DNA of 64,000 bases from Pseudomonas sp. S09G 359 (GTDB lineage: Bacteria > Pseudomonadota > Gammaproteobacteria > Pseudomonadales > Pseudomonadaceae): contig NZ_CP025263.1 of NCBI RefSeq assembly GCF_002843605.1, positions 3,687,501 through 3,751,500 of the forward strand. The letters run 5' to 3'. Below, one piece after another: positions 20,539 through 28,458 of this stretch. Position 1 is the stretch's first letter, and every line of letters begins with the position of its first letter. The notes beneath the pieces were generated by a model. It was not told where the DNA came from. It did no database searches and saw nothing but the letters and a program-made list of their open reading frames with translations. The translations under genes were made by a program, and so were the position numbers.

Positions 20539-20697
20539 TCAGCGCGGGCCGCCACCGCCGCCAGGACCGCCGCCTTGGCCGTGCCCACCACCATGCCCAC
20601 CGCCGCCGCCACCCGGTGGCATAAACATCCAGCAGCCCGACAGGGTCGACAACAGCGCGATAACAACCGCCGCCTTAGTTAGGTAATTCAACTTCAT
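20539..20697 (-). CDS. Small Gly/His-rich lipoprotein (52 residues)
   Basis: A minus-strand frame from ATG at 20697 to TGA at 20539. The product starts MKLNYLTKAAVVIALLSTLS and has a lipobox LSGC at Cys22. The exported part is very short and almost all Gly with a few His, Pro and Gln (PPGGGGGGHGGGHGQGGG and a PGGGGGPR end). AAGAGAG is a usable ribosome binding site and a strong terminator follows, both supporting a real gene. It lacks any fold; the Gly/His tail could bind metal. I do not know its function. Confidence 0.75.
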   Translation of the reverse strand: MKLNYLTKAAVVIALLSTLSGCWMFMPPGGGGGGHGGGHGQGGGPGGGGGPR

Positions 20698-20839
20698 GAC
20701 TGCACTCTCTTACTTGACGAGATTAACTTCTCGCAAGATAGGACAGCGCAAAATGAAGTGCGTCACGGCTATCGTGTAACGTGATGGTAGGGATTGTATG
20801 GCCCACGGTACAAGTTGCGTCAGTGCCTGCTTTCGCTCG

Positions 20840-21550
20840 TCAGGGAACCCGCATGTCCCGCTGCCGGACCAGCCCCTCCAGGGTAAACCGCGCCTGCATC
20901 AGCACCACATCCCGCACCAATTCCATTTCCTTCTGGCTGACCTCGGTCCACTTCAGCGCTTCGAGCAGTTTGGGCTTCTGCACTCGAAAGGCCAGGCCTT
21001 GGGTGAACAGCGCCATGGAGTGAATCACCGTGCGTTCGTCCTCCAGGGCAAAGCCTGCCAGGCGCGCAATCAACTGACGGATCACCCGGGCGATGCGGGA
21101 TTTGAACCGCTCCTCAAACGCCAGCGTCGCGCTTTGCGGGCACAAGCCGGCCTGGTGGCGATCCAGGAAGGCACGCCACGCCGTGGTCTGCGGGCTGTCC
21201 TGGATGGTCGACACCACCGCGCCCAAAATGCCCAGTGAGGCGTCAATCAACGCTGGATCGCCCGAGTTGGCATCGGCCAAGGCGCTTTCGGCTGCCTCGA
21301 CGGTTTCACTCATCTTGCGCCACAGCAGCGTGATCAAGTGCTCGACGCACGCCAGGTACACGCCCTCCTTGCCATCGAAGTAGTACTGGATCGCCGGCGC
21401 GTTAACCCCGGCGGCCGTGGCGATATCGCGGGTGGAGGCGCCGTCGTAGCCGCGTTCGCCAAATACGATTACAGCGGCGTCGATAATCCGCGAACGGGTT
21501 TCTTCACCGCGCTGATAACCACCCTCTGCGGCAGGTTTATGTCGGGCCAT
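20840..21550 (-). CDS. TetR-family regulator of the adjacent efflux operon
   Basis: A 236-residue repressor. The N-terminal TetR HTH is clear: RSRIIDAAVIVFGERGYDGA, STRDIATAAGVNAPAIQYYF and DGKEGVYLACVEH. The C-terminal ligand domain resembles the CerR-type (DUF1956) group. The ATG at 21550 is chosen because GGAG lies 6 bases before it. It is divergent from a HlyD-MFS-OMF operon, with palindromes in the 100-bp gap, so it very likely represses that operon and itself. The inducer is unknown. Confidence 0.92.
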   Translation of the reverse strand: MARHKPAAEGGYQRGEETRSRIIDAAVIVFGERGYDGASTRDIATAAGVNAPAIQYYFDGKEGVYLACVEHLITLLWRKMSETVEAAESALADANSGDPALIDASLGILGAVVSTIQDSPQTTAWRAFLDRHQAGLCPQSATLAFEERFKSRIARVIRQLIARLAGFALEDERTVIHSMALFTQGLAFRVQKPKLLEALKWTEVSQKEMELVRDVVLMQARFTLEGLVRQRDMRVP

Positions 21551-21589
21551 GTGCAACTCCATTCGAATACACCCGGCAAAATATACCAG

Positions 21590-21639
21590 TTGACAAAAAT
21601 TGGCGAAAAATAGAATTTATTCCAACCGATATAAATTCT
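21590..21639 (+). promoter_or_regulatory. Promoter with palindromic operator for the EmrA-like operon
   Basis: TTGACA at 21590-21595 and TAGAAT at 21611-21616 make a plausible sigma-70 promoter with a short 15-base spacer. A perfect 9-bp inverted repeat AGAATTTAT-N10-ATAAATTCT (21612-21620 and 21631-21639) overlaps the -10 and the start region. A weaker palindrome, CCAGTTGAC then AAAAATTGG, covers 21586-21603. A TetR dimer bound there would block RNA polymerase. The operator role is inferred. Confidence 0.65.
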
Positions 21640-21650
21640 GGAGTGACCCG

Positions 21651-22760
21651 ATGTCCGCTGCACCGCCCTCCCCTCAGGTCATTCCTGAAGACACCGCCAA
21701 CGGCCAACGCGGCAAGGCCCGACGCATCCTGCTCACCCTGGCCGGCGTGGCGCTGCTGATCGGCGTGGCGTGGGGCGCCTGGTGGTGGGTCACCGGGCGT
21801 TTTATCGAAACCACCGACGACGCCTACTTGCAGGCCGACAGCATCAGCGTGGCGCCGAAGATCAACGGCTACGTCGCCGAGGTATTGGTGAGCGACAACC
21901 AGAACGTCAAGCGCGGCGACGTGCTGGTGCGCCTGGATGCGCGCAAATACCAGGCCGTGAGCGATGAAGCTGCAGCGACGATTGCCGCGCGCAATGCCGA
22001 CTTCGCCAAGGCCCAGGCCGACCTGGTGCAGCAGGACTCGACCATCGCCGAAGCCCGCGCGCAGCTGCAAGGCGCCCAGGCCGACGCGCAGCACGCGCAG
22101 ACCGAAGTCGCCCGCTATGCACCGCTGGCCCGCTCCGGTGCCGAGCCGGAAGAACGCCTGGCCCAACTCAACAACCAACTCGCCCAGGCGCGCAGCACCG
22201 TCGCGGCCAAACAAGCCGCGTTGCGCTCCAGCCAGACCCGTTACGGCACGCTTGAGGCCCAGCTAAAACAAGCCCAGGCGCAACTCGGCGTGGCCAAAGC
22301 CAGCGAAGCGCAAACCCAGTTGGACGTGGACGATGCGGTCATCCGCAGCCCGCTCGACGGACGTGTCGCCGACCGTGGCGTACGGGTCGGCCAGTACGTA
22401 CAGCCGGGCACGCGCCTGCTGACGGTAGTGCCGGTCAGCGCCATCTACCTGACCGCCAACTACAAGGAAACCCAGATCGGCGACATGCGTGCGGGCCAGT
22501 CCGTTGCCGTGCATGTGGATGCACTGCCGGGCCGTACCCTGCAAGGCCATATCGACAGCCTGTCGCCCGGCACGGGTGCGCAATTTGCCTTGCTGCCGCC
22601 CTCCAACGCCACCGGCAACTTCACCAAAATCGTCCAGCGCGTACCGGTAAGAATCGCCCTCGACGTGCCGGACGACATTCGCAGCGCATTGATGCCCGGC
22701 CTGTCGGCCACCGTGGAAGTCGACACCCGCACCCACGGCGCAGATGCCAACCATGGCTGA
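21651..22760 (+). CDS. HlyD/EmrA-family membrane fusion protein
   Basis: A 369-residue periplasmic adaptor. A cytoplasmic tail is followed by one TM helix (about 29-49, RILLTLAGVALLIGVAWGAW) and the EmrA motif FIETTDDAYLQAD. Next come a lipoyl half-domain, a long Ala/Gln-rich coiled-coil hairpin (about 105-215), the second half-motif AVIRSPLDGRVADRGVRVG, and a beta-barrel. The ATG at 21651 has TGGAG before it, so codons open upstream are not used. It works with the MFS pump and outer-membrane factor directly downstream. Confidence 0.94.
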   Translation: MSAAPPSPQVIPEDTANGQRGKARRILLTLAGVALLIGVAWGAWWWVTGRFIETTDDAYLQADSISVAPKINGYVAEVLVSDNQNVKRGDVLVRLDARKYQAVSDEAAATIAARNADFAKAQADLVQQDSTIAEARAQLQGAQADAQHAQTEVARYAPLARSGAEPEERLAQLNNQLAQARSTVAAKQAALRSSQTRYGTLEAQLKQAQAQLGVAKASEAQTQLDVDDAVIRSPLDGRVADRGVRVGQYVQPGTRLLTVVPVSAIYLTANYKETQIGDMRAGQSVAVHVDALPGRTLQGHIDSLSPGTGAQFALLPPSNATGNFTKIVQRVPVRIALDVPDDIRSALMPGLSATVEVDTRTHGADANHG

Positions 22761-22767
22761 GGCGAGC

Positions 22768-24318
22768 ATGGCCGGGGTGGCCGCCGAGACACCGCGCAAC
22801 GCCTCGCTGACCGACTGGATCGCCGTCGCCGCCGGCGCCCTTGGCGCGTTGCTGGCGACCCTGGACGTGTCGATTACCAACTCGGCGTTGCCGCAGATCC
22901 AGGGCCAGATCGGCGCCACCGGCACCGAAGGCACGTGGATCGCCACCGGCTACCTGATGTCGGAAATCGTCATGATCCCCCTCGCTGCCTGGCTCACCCG
23001 GGTATTTGGCCTGCGCCGCTTCCTGATCGGCACGGCGTTGATGTTCACCGCGTTTTCGATGTTCTGCGGCCTCTCCGCCAGCCTCGGCGCGATGATCGCC
23101 GGGCGCATCGGCCAGGGTTTTGCCGGCGGCGCGATGATCCCCACCGCGCAGACCATCGTGCGCACGCGCCTGCCGCCGCACCAGTTGGCCATCGGCACCA
23201 CGCTGTTCGGCATGACCGTGATCCTCGGCCCGCTGCTGGGCCCGGTGATCGGCGGCTGGCTCACGGAAAACATCAACTGGCGCTGGTGTTTCTTTCTCAA
23301 CCTGCCGATCAGCATCGCCCTGATCACCTTGTTGATCACCGGCCTGCCCAGCGAGCGCATGCACCTGCAACGCTTTATCAGCGCCGACTGGCTGGGCATC
23401 CTCGGCCTGGCCATGGGCCTGAGTTCACTCACCGTGGTGCTCGAAGAAGGCCAGCGCGAGCACTGGTTTGATTCGTTGCTGATCGTCTGGTTAAGCATCG
23501 CCACGGTTGTCGGGTTCTTGCTGATTGCACTTGGGCAGTTCAGGTCGAGTACGCCGATCCTGCGCCTGCAACTGGTGCTCAATAAAAGCTTCGGCAGCGT
23601 GTTGCTGATCGGTACGGCGGTGGGCGCCGGCCTGTATGGCACGGCGTACCTGGTGCCGCAGTTTCTCGGCATCCTGTCCGGCTACAACGCCCAGCAGGCA
23701 GGGTCGATCATGCTGCTGTCGGGTATCCCGGCGTTTTTGCTGATGCCGATTTTGCCGCGAATGCTCGGCCGCTACGACCTGCGCTGGATGGTCGGCGCCG
23801 GCCTGTTGTTGTATTGGGCCAGCTGTTTTGTCGACACCCAGCTCACCGCCGACAGCGTCGGCCATGATTTCATCTGGTCGCAGCTGTTGCGCGGCTTCGG
23901 GCAGATCCTGGTGATGATGCCCCTCAGCCAATTGTCGATGCGCTCGGTGCAGACCCACGAAGCCGGGGATGCCGCCGGGCTCTACAACATGTCACGCAAC
24001 CTCGGCGGCACCATCGGCCTGGCCTTGCTCGGCGTGTTGATGGACCGGCGCAGCCACTTCCACGACGACATGCTGCGCGAAGGTATCCAGGCCAACAGCC
24101 AACTCGCCCAGGACCAGATGGCCAGTAATGCCGCCAGCTACCTGGCGCAAACGGGCGATCCCTCCACTGCGAATTTGCAGGCATTGACCCAACTGGCCAG
24201 CGACATCGCACGGCAAGCCTCGGTGATGGCCTACAACGACGCGTTTTACCTGCTGGGGTTCGCCATGCTGGCCTGCCTGCCCCTGATCTTCATCCTCAAA
24301 AAGCGCACGGTAACTTGA
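22768..24318 (+). CDS. MFS drug:H+ antiporter, DHA2/EmrB family
   Basis: A 516-residue pump with 14 expected helices. Signatures: LLATLDVSITNSALPQIQG (TM1 motif D1), a motif-A-like loop (LTRVFGLRRF), and motif C (ILGPLLGPVIGGWL). It should expel hydrophobic drugs or phenolics across the inner membrane into the HlyD-OMF conduit. The ATG at 22768 has GAGG 5 bases upstream. An alternative ATG at 22753 would overlap the adaptor gene by 8 bp but has a poor ribosome binding site. It overlaps the OMF gene by one base. Confidence 0.93.
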   Translation: MAGVAAETPRNASLTDWIAVAAGALGALLATLDVSITNSALPQIQGQIGATGTEGTWIATGYLMSEIVMIPLAAWLTRVFGLRRFLIGTALMFTAFSMFCGLSASLGAMIAGRIGQGFAGGAMIPTAQTIVRTRLPPHQLAIGTTLFGMTVILGPLLGPVIGGWLTENINWRWCFFLNLPISIALITLLITGLPSERMHLQRFISADWLGILGLAMGLSSLTVVLEEGQREHWFDSLLIVWLSIATVVGFLLIALGQFRSSTPILRLQLVLNKSFGSVLLIGTAVGAGLYGTAYLVPQFLGILSGYNAQQAGSIMLLSGIPAFLLMPILPRMLGRYDLRWMVGAGLLLYWASCFVDTQLTADSVGHDFIWSQLLRGFGQILVMMPLSQLSMRSVQTHEAGDAAGLYNMSRNLGGTIGLALLGVLMDRRSHFHDDMLREGIQANSQLAQDQMASNAASYLAQTGDPSTANLQALTQLASDIARQASVMAYNDAFYLLGFAMLACLPLIFILKKRTVT

Positions 24319-25736
24319 TGAATCCTCGTTCGTTTTCTCTCCTGCTGGCCGTTGGCTTGCTGTCCGCTTGCACCGTCGGCCCGGACTACCACGGCGCGCC
24401 GGATGCGGCGCCAAAAACCCTGGCTGCCGGCCGCTTGCCGCATGCCGACAATACCGCGCCACACGCGCCGGCCGTCGCCCAGTGGTGGCAAACCCTGGGC
24501 GACCCGCAACTCAATGAACTGATCGACAAGGCGTTACACAACAGCCCGGACATCGCCACCGCCCAGGCACGCTTGCGACAATCGCGCGCCAGCCTCAGCG
24601 GCGCCCGCGCCGACGCGATGCCCAAGGTCACCGGTGATGCGGCGATGCTCAAACTGCGCTCGCCGGACACCTCTGCACTCGGCGGCAGCGGTGGCGGTCG
24701 CGGCCCGCTGACGATGTATCTCGCCGGCTTCGATGCCAGTTGGGAAGCCGACCTGTTCGGCGGCACCCGGCGTGCCGTCGAAGCGGCGCAGGCCGAAGCC
24801 GACGCCTCGCAAGCACAACTGGCCGACGCCCAAGTGCAACTGGCCGCCGAAATCGTCCAGGCCTACACCGACCTGCGCGATCAGCAAGCGCGCCTGGCCT
24901 TGGTCGAAGCCAGCGTCGACATCGAAAACCAGGCCCTCGACCTCACCCAACAACGCCGCGACCGTGGCGTGGCCTCCCAACTGCAACTGGAACAAGTCCT
25001 CACCCAGGCCGAAAACACCCAAGCCCAACGCCTGCCGCTGCAAGCCGCGATCGTCGAATCCATGGACCAACTGAGCCTGCTCTGCGGCCGGGAACCGGGC
25101 GCACTCGACAGTGGCCTCAATACGACACGCGCGCTGCCCGCCATCCCTTCTGTCGTCCCCATCGCAGATCCCGCCGCCATCCTCAAAGCTCGGCCTGACA
25201 TCCGCGTAGCCGAACGCAAACTCGCCTCCAGCAACGCCCAGATCGGCGAGAAAACCGCCGACTGGTTCCCCAAGCTCAGCCTGATGGGCGACCTGTCCTT
25301 CTCCGCCGGCGACCCGGGCCACCTCGCCCGCAAAAGCAACGGCACCTGGCTGATCCTGCCCCGCCTGACCTGGAACGCCCTCGACTTCGGCCGCGTCGCC
25401 GCCAGCGTCAAAGGCGCCGAAGCCGGCCGCGACGAAGCCCTCGCGCAGTACAAAAGTGTAGTCTTGGGTGCCTTGCGCGATGCGGACGTGGCACTGGCGC
25501 GCTATGGGCACCAGCGGCAAAACGTGGTGTTGTTGCGCAACGTGGAATCTTCAGCCGTACGCGCCGCCGACCTGACGCGGCAACGCTACCGCGCGGGCAC
25601 GGCGAGTACACTGGATTGGCTGGACGCGGAGCGCACGCGCTATCAGGCGCAGGAAAGCCGGATTTCCGGGGATGCGGAATTGTTGAAGGATTTTGCGTCG
25701 TTGCATAAGGCACTGGGATTGGGGTGGACACTTTGA
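24318..25736 (+). CDS. Efflux outer-membrane factor lipoprotein (NodT family)
   Basis: A 472-residue outer-membrane channel. Lipobox LLSAC (Cys18) is followed by TVGPDYHGAPDAAP, the typical OprM/NodT opening, and two OEP repeats. Its ATG overlaps the MFS stop (TGATG), so it is translationally coupled and completes a three-part EmrAB-type pump. It belongs to the same broad family as the channel at 118-1503. Confidence 0.94.
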   Translation: MNPRSFSLLLAVGLLSACTVGPDYHGAPDAAPKTLAAGRLPHADNTAPHAPAVAQWWQTLGDPQLNELIDKALHNSPDIATAQARLRQSRASLSGARADAMPKVTGDAAMLKLRSPDTSALGGSGGGRGPLTMYLAGFDASWEADLFGGTRRAVEAAQAEADASQAQLADAQVQLAAEIVQAYTDLRDQQARLALVEASVDIENQALDLTQQRRDRGVASQLQLEQVLTQAENTQAQRLPLQAAIVESMDQLSLLCGREPGALDSGLNTTRALPAIPSVVPIADPAAILKARPDIRVAERKLASSNAQIGEKTADWFPKLSLMGDLSFSAGDPGHLARKSNGTWLILPRLTWNALDFGRVAASVKGAEAGRDEALAQYKSVVLGALRDADVALARYGHQRQNVVLLRNVESSAVRAADLTRQRYRAGTASTLDWLDAERTRYQAQESRISGDAELLKDFASLHKALGLGWTL

Positions 25737-25978
25737 TACGTGATTTAGATGGGCCTAGAACGGCGCAGCAGGAGCTGTTTTACGATCTTGAGGATGCGGC
25801 GGCGATGATTGGATGGTCGGTGGTTGAGCTCACAGCGATGGCGGCGCGGGGCAAGACGCCGGATGAGGTGGCGACGCTGATGAAGGTGTGCGCGCTGCTG
25901 AACGCCCAACAAGCGAAGCTTGGGGCGTATGCAGAAGAGGTGAAGGAGCAACGTATTATCCGGCGTGAGGCCGTATAA
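25724..25978 (+). CDS. Hypothetical 84-residue protein overlapping the OMF gene end
   Basis: A GTG-started frame overlapping the last 13 bases of the outer-membrane factor gene. A TTG at 25733 is an alternative start. The product is hydrophilic and probably all-helical (FYDLEDAAAMIGWSVVEL, then KTPDEVATLMKVCALLNAQ), with no signal peptide. Base composition is like the neighbours, and the overlap suggests cotranscription with the pump. I do not recognise the family; a small regulatory or accessory role is possible. Confidence 0.5.
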   Translation: MDTLIRDLDGPRTAQQELFYDLEDAAAMIGWSVVELTAMAARGKTPDEVATLMKVCALLNAQQAKLGAYAEEVKEQRIIRREAV

Positions 25979-26137
25979 GAATCGTTCAAACCGGCAGGCT
26001 AACGATACGACAACAGTGGTGCGTGGCGCCCCACTCGTCCAGTACTCCCCTCTTTAAACAACACACTCTGCTGATTTTCCGAGCCTCGGATATTTCCCAC
26101 AACTCGGCGGGGTTGAGCCATAGGAAGCAATCTGGCT

Positions 26138-26235
26138 AGGATTCGCCGTCGCAGTAAATCCTGTGGCCGGGTGTCGCAACCTGAAGTAGTCTGAGGCGCG
26201 GTAGCGCCATAGCTCTGTAGCAGGCGCTTTTTTTA
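26138..26235 (+). ncRNA. Candidate attenuator/small RNA ending in a terminator hairpin
   Basis: Two elements lie in the otherwise empty stretch 25979-26386. A stem AGGATT/AATCCT (26138-26143, 26157-26162) precedes a terminator-like hairpin AGCGCC/GGCGCT (26203-26208, 26223-26228) with seven T directly after (26228-26234). It could be a short independent RNA or an attenuator for the small genes downstream. The promoter is not clear. Confidence 0.45.
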
Positions 26236-26254
26236 TGCCTGCTTACCGCATCTA

Positions 26255-26359
26255 TGGTGGACCGTGTGAGGCGGGCTTTTGCCCGGCCGGTACCCTCGGA
26301 CACCGGTTTGCGACCCTCGCACGGCCCACCACCCACCCGTGTCGCAACGGCGGTGGTGG
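26255..26359 (+). promoter_or_regulatory. Structured 5' leader (three-way junction with a competing helix)
   Basis: The 17-base arm at 26255-26271 (TGGTGGACCGTGTGAGG) pairs with 26315-26331 with two mismatches. Inside it sit two hairpins, CGGGC-TTTT-GCCCG (26272-26285) and CCGGT/ACCGG (26287-26291, 26302-26306), giving a closed three-way junction. The right arm overlaps CCACCACC (26326-26333), which can instead pair perfectly with GGTGGTGG (26352-26359). The two states exclude each other. GAGGA of the next ORF lies 15 bases downstream. The layout suggests a cis-acting RNA control element; no known riboswitch class is recognised. Confidence 0.55.
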
Positions 26360-26386
26360 CCTCTTAACTGTCTGAGGATCGACAAA

Positions 26387-26500
26387 ATGCTTTTTACAGA
26401 GCGAAGCAACGAAGTTCATGAAGTGACAATTAAAACAGAGCAATGCCTATCGTCTATGAATGCTCGACCGTTTTTTAGCGCGCCGGAGCAGCACTCATGA
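26387..26500 (+). CDS. Small ORF (37 residues) coupled to the DUF6124-like gene
   Basis: ATG at 26387 with GAGGA 8 bases before it; TGA at 26498-26500 overlaps the next ATG (ATGA). The product begins MLFTERSNEVHEVTIKTEQ and is hydrophilic, with no recognisable domain. The good ribosome binding site and coupled stop/start suggest either a real leader peptide or the N-terminal half of a gene split by a frameshift. I cannot tell which. Confidence 0.5.
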   Translation: MLFTERSNEVHEVTIKTEQCLSSMNARPFFSAPEQHS

Positions 26501-26745
26501 AAAAATACCCAATCGACACCGACGCCACCACGAGCATTTTTAACGTAAGGCCAGACTTGAGTTCTGAGGAGGCATTAGTGAACGCAAGTGAGATTTTGGC
26601 TTCAGCATCGGCTATGGCGAATGAACAAGCGTTCGCCTCGAGTGGTTCGCAGCGTCTTCAGACCTTTGGATTGGCGCAGTTGATTGAAGACTCACGGCTA
26701 CTCGTGAATGTTGCGTTAGAAAAATCGATCCCAATAAGTTCCTGA
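26497..26745 (+). CDS. DUF6124/DUF3077-like small protein (82 residues)
   Basis: The segment FNVRPDLSSEEALVNASEIL then ASASAMANEQA matches the pattern of the Pseudomonas-specific DUF6124/DUF3077 families (hydrophobic-V-x-P, then a helix ending in ASASxMA), and the C-terminal half (LAQLIEDSRLLVNVALEK) fits too. Full members usually carry a longer N-terminal region. Here only about 20 residues precede the conserved part, so it may be shortened. GGAG lies 8 bases before the ATG and the gene is coupled to the small ORF before it. Function is unknown. Confidence 0.7.
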   Translation: MKKYPIDTDATTSIFNVRPDLSSEEALVNASEILASASAMANEQAFASSGSQRLQTFGLAQLIEDSRLLVNVALEKSIPISS

Positions 26746-26965
26746 GTAACAAACGCAAGGCTGGCAAAATGGAGGCCAACCATCATCGCAGATACGGAGA
26801 AGGTGGTCTGGCCTCATTTACTCGAGCACTTGTATACTTACACAGTAACCGTGACGATTTTATTTGCTTTCAGCGTTTATTCTAACCGCTAACGAACCAA
26901 ACAATCTGGACACTCAACTGTAGCCTTCCCTCTCGACAACCGCGTAAAAAGTTCTAAACAACCAA

Positions 26966-27394
26966 TCAAAGAATCTTACTCCATGGAGACTTTGCATTAC
27001 TTCCATCAAAAAGCAGCCTTGCCGTACAAACATTGCACTTGAACTCAATATGTATCCCATCTTCCCGCCGCTTTATAAGTGTAAGATTGGTCACCCTGCC
27101 ATTATACTTAGTCAATTGGAAAGCTTGTTCACAACAGGTTTCAAAATCAAACTCAGGATCCACGAACGATTTGATAAGTGGGTATTCATTATAAAAATCG
27201 TCCTGCGGACCACGTGAAATATAGACTAGACCCTGAGTAATGGAAAACTCGGCTGAACACGGCTTCACCCCCAATAAAAAATCAACATAGCCTCGACCAT
27301 CTTGAAATTTTTTAATGCTAATACCGGACGGACTATAGCCATTATATCGGCGATTTATCTCACACTTCACTAGCTCTACTAATTCCTCGCGCAT
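26966..27394 (-). CDS. Hypothetical protein, AT-rich, 142 residues
   Basis: The protein starts MREELVELVKCEINRRYNG. The ATG at 27394 is chosen because GGAAGGG lies just before it; codons open further upstream are not supported. It is a soluble mixed alpha/beta protein with no signal peptide. It has a CCEQ pair and a C-terminal CNVC that could bind metal. Base composition is clearly lower in GC than the flanking housekeeping genes. It stands alone between the DUF6124-like locus and the left prophage boundary, so it is probably transferred DNA. Not recognised. Confidence 0.65.
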   Translation of the reverse strand: MREELVELVKCEINRRYNGYSPSGISIKKFQDGRGYVDFLLGVKPCSAEFSITQGLVYISRGPQDDFYNEYPLIKSFVDPEFDFETCCEQAFQLTKYNGRVTNLTLIKRREDGIHIEFKCNVCTARLLFDGSNAKSPWSKIL

Positions 27395-27695
27395 TCTACC
27401 CTTCCGTTGTCGATTTCGCTTACATTCCAAATACCAAAACAAGTACATCGGCACTTCATAATTAACGCAGCATAATTCAAGACTAACTTTTAGAGCGGCC
27501 AATCCCTATCAATCATTATTTTAACTGACAAGATCGGCAACGGCATTACTTAGCTGCGATAGAGCGTCAAACTAGAATTATTGAAAGGTGATCCAATTAT
27601 CGCCTCATCGCAAAATGATGTCACATAGCCACAAAGCTAAACTATCACTACGCACCATTGCAAGGGATTGAAGTGCCTTCTCTCTTTCCACCAGG

Positions 27696-27786
27696 CAATA
27701 AAAAACCCCGTAGACGCGAGTCTACGGGGTTTCTAAGAGTGGAGGCCGAGGTCGGAATCGAACCGGCGTAGGCGGATTTGCAATCC
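27696..27786. repeat. attL: direct repeat of tRNA-Cys 3' end and terminator
   Basis: A 91-base copy of 32058-32148, differing only in the terminator loop (CGAG versus TTAA region). It contains the tRNA-Cys terminator stem (AAACCCCGTAGAC / GTCTACGGGGTTT) and the 3' half of tRNA-Cys up to the anticodon stem (ends CAATCC). Beyond it the match decays, although ATAACCAT recurs at 27795. It marks the far end of the element integrated into tRNA-Cys. The rest of 27395-27985 holds no gene that I can see. Confidence 0.93.
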
Positions 27787-27951
27787 ACGAAAATAACCAT
27801 ATTTATCAGCAACTTAATCGCCCATCAATTCCGCACTTTCAAAATTTTAAGGGTGCTAGGGCCTCCGGAATCCGAGGGGCACGATTTCGATTGCGGAATG
27901 GATTTTTTACGCTTCGTCGCCTGAAGTCGCACGAATGGCAAGCCTCGATCA

Positions 27952-27967
27952 CTGTATACACATACAG
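27952..27967. promoter_or_regulatory. LexA (SOS) box
   Basis: CTGTATACACATACAG is a full match to the gammaproteobacterial LexA consensus CTGT-N8-ACAG with the usual alternating TA core. Flanking A and T extend the palindrome by a base on each side. It ends 18 bases before the ATG of the gene at 27986. LexA bound here would repress that gene until DNA damage. Confidence 0.88.
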
Positions 27968-27985
27968 TTATCGGATCTACCTACC

Positions 27986-28324
27986 ATGTACGAAGATGAA
28001 GTCACCTGCGGTTGGCTCGGCCTCCCCACCCCCTTGCAAATGTACCGGCAGCACTGTCGGCTACTGGAAAACGAGATTCAGGAACTGACCTATCAGTTAC
28101 GCAAGGCCCGCGAGGACGTTTTCGGAATCAGCCAGATGCTGCTTGAAACCCAGTCCAAGAATGCTGAGTTCGCCGGCTATCTGCGCGAACGTGGCTCTGA
28201 AGCGGCAGCAATGAGAAAGCAGATCGCAGACCTGACCACTTCGGCTAACGCCAGCAGGCGTGAGGTTGTAGAGTTACGACAGATCCTGAATGAAATGAGG
28301 CCCCGACCTTCTACGATTGTCTAG
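27986..28324 (+). CDS. SOS-controlled prophage-type coiled-coil protein (112 residues)
   Basis: The protein begins MYEDEVTCGWLGLPTPLQMY, then a long heptad-like helix (about 22-105; LENEIQELTYQLRKARED and REVVELRQILNEM). No membrane segment. A LexA box lies directly upstream, so it should be induced by DNA damage. It is the first gene inside attL, where temperate Pseudomonas phages often carry small LexA-controlled genes. An upstream ATG at 27935 would put the LexA box inside the coding region and is rejected. Biochemical role unknown. Confidence 0.7.
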   Translation: MYEDEVTCGWLGLPTPLQMYRQHCRLLENEIQELTYQLRKAREDVFGISQMLLETQSKNAEFAGYLRERGSEAAAMRKQIADLTTSANASRREVVELRQILNEMRPRPSTIV

Positions 28325-28458
28325 CTTTTGAGAGCATAGGGTAAATTCATCTCTGGACATACTTCACACCGGTGAGGTATTCACAAATTCGCAGAATCCA
28401 CGGGCATGCCCGGCAACCCGAAAGCGATCAAACAACCAAAAACACCTACGGATAGATA

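Noticed and set aside
27741..27815. Possible second tRNA-Cys gene at the left boundary
   Set aside because: Only the 3' half up to the anticodon stem matches; the D arm and 5' acceptor strand are degraded, so it is an attachment-site remnant.
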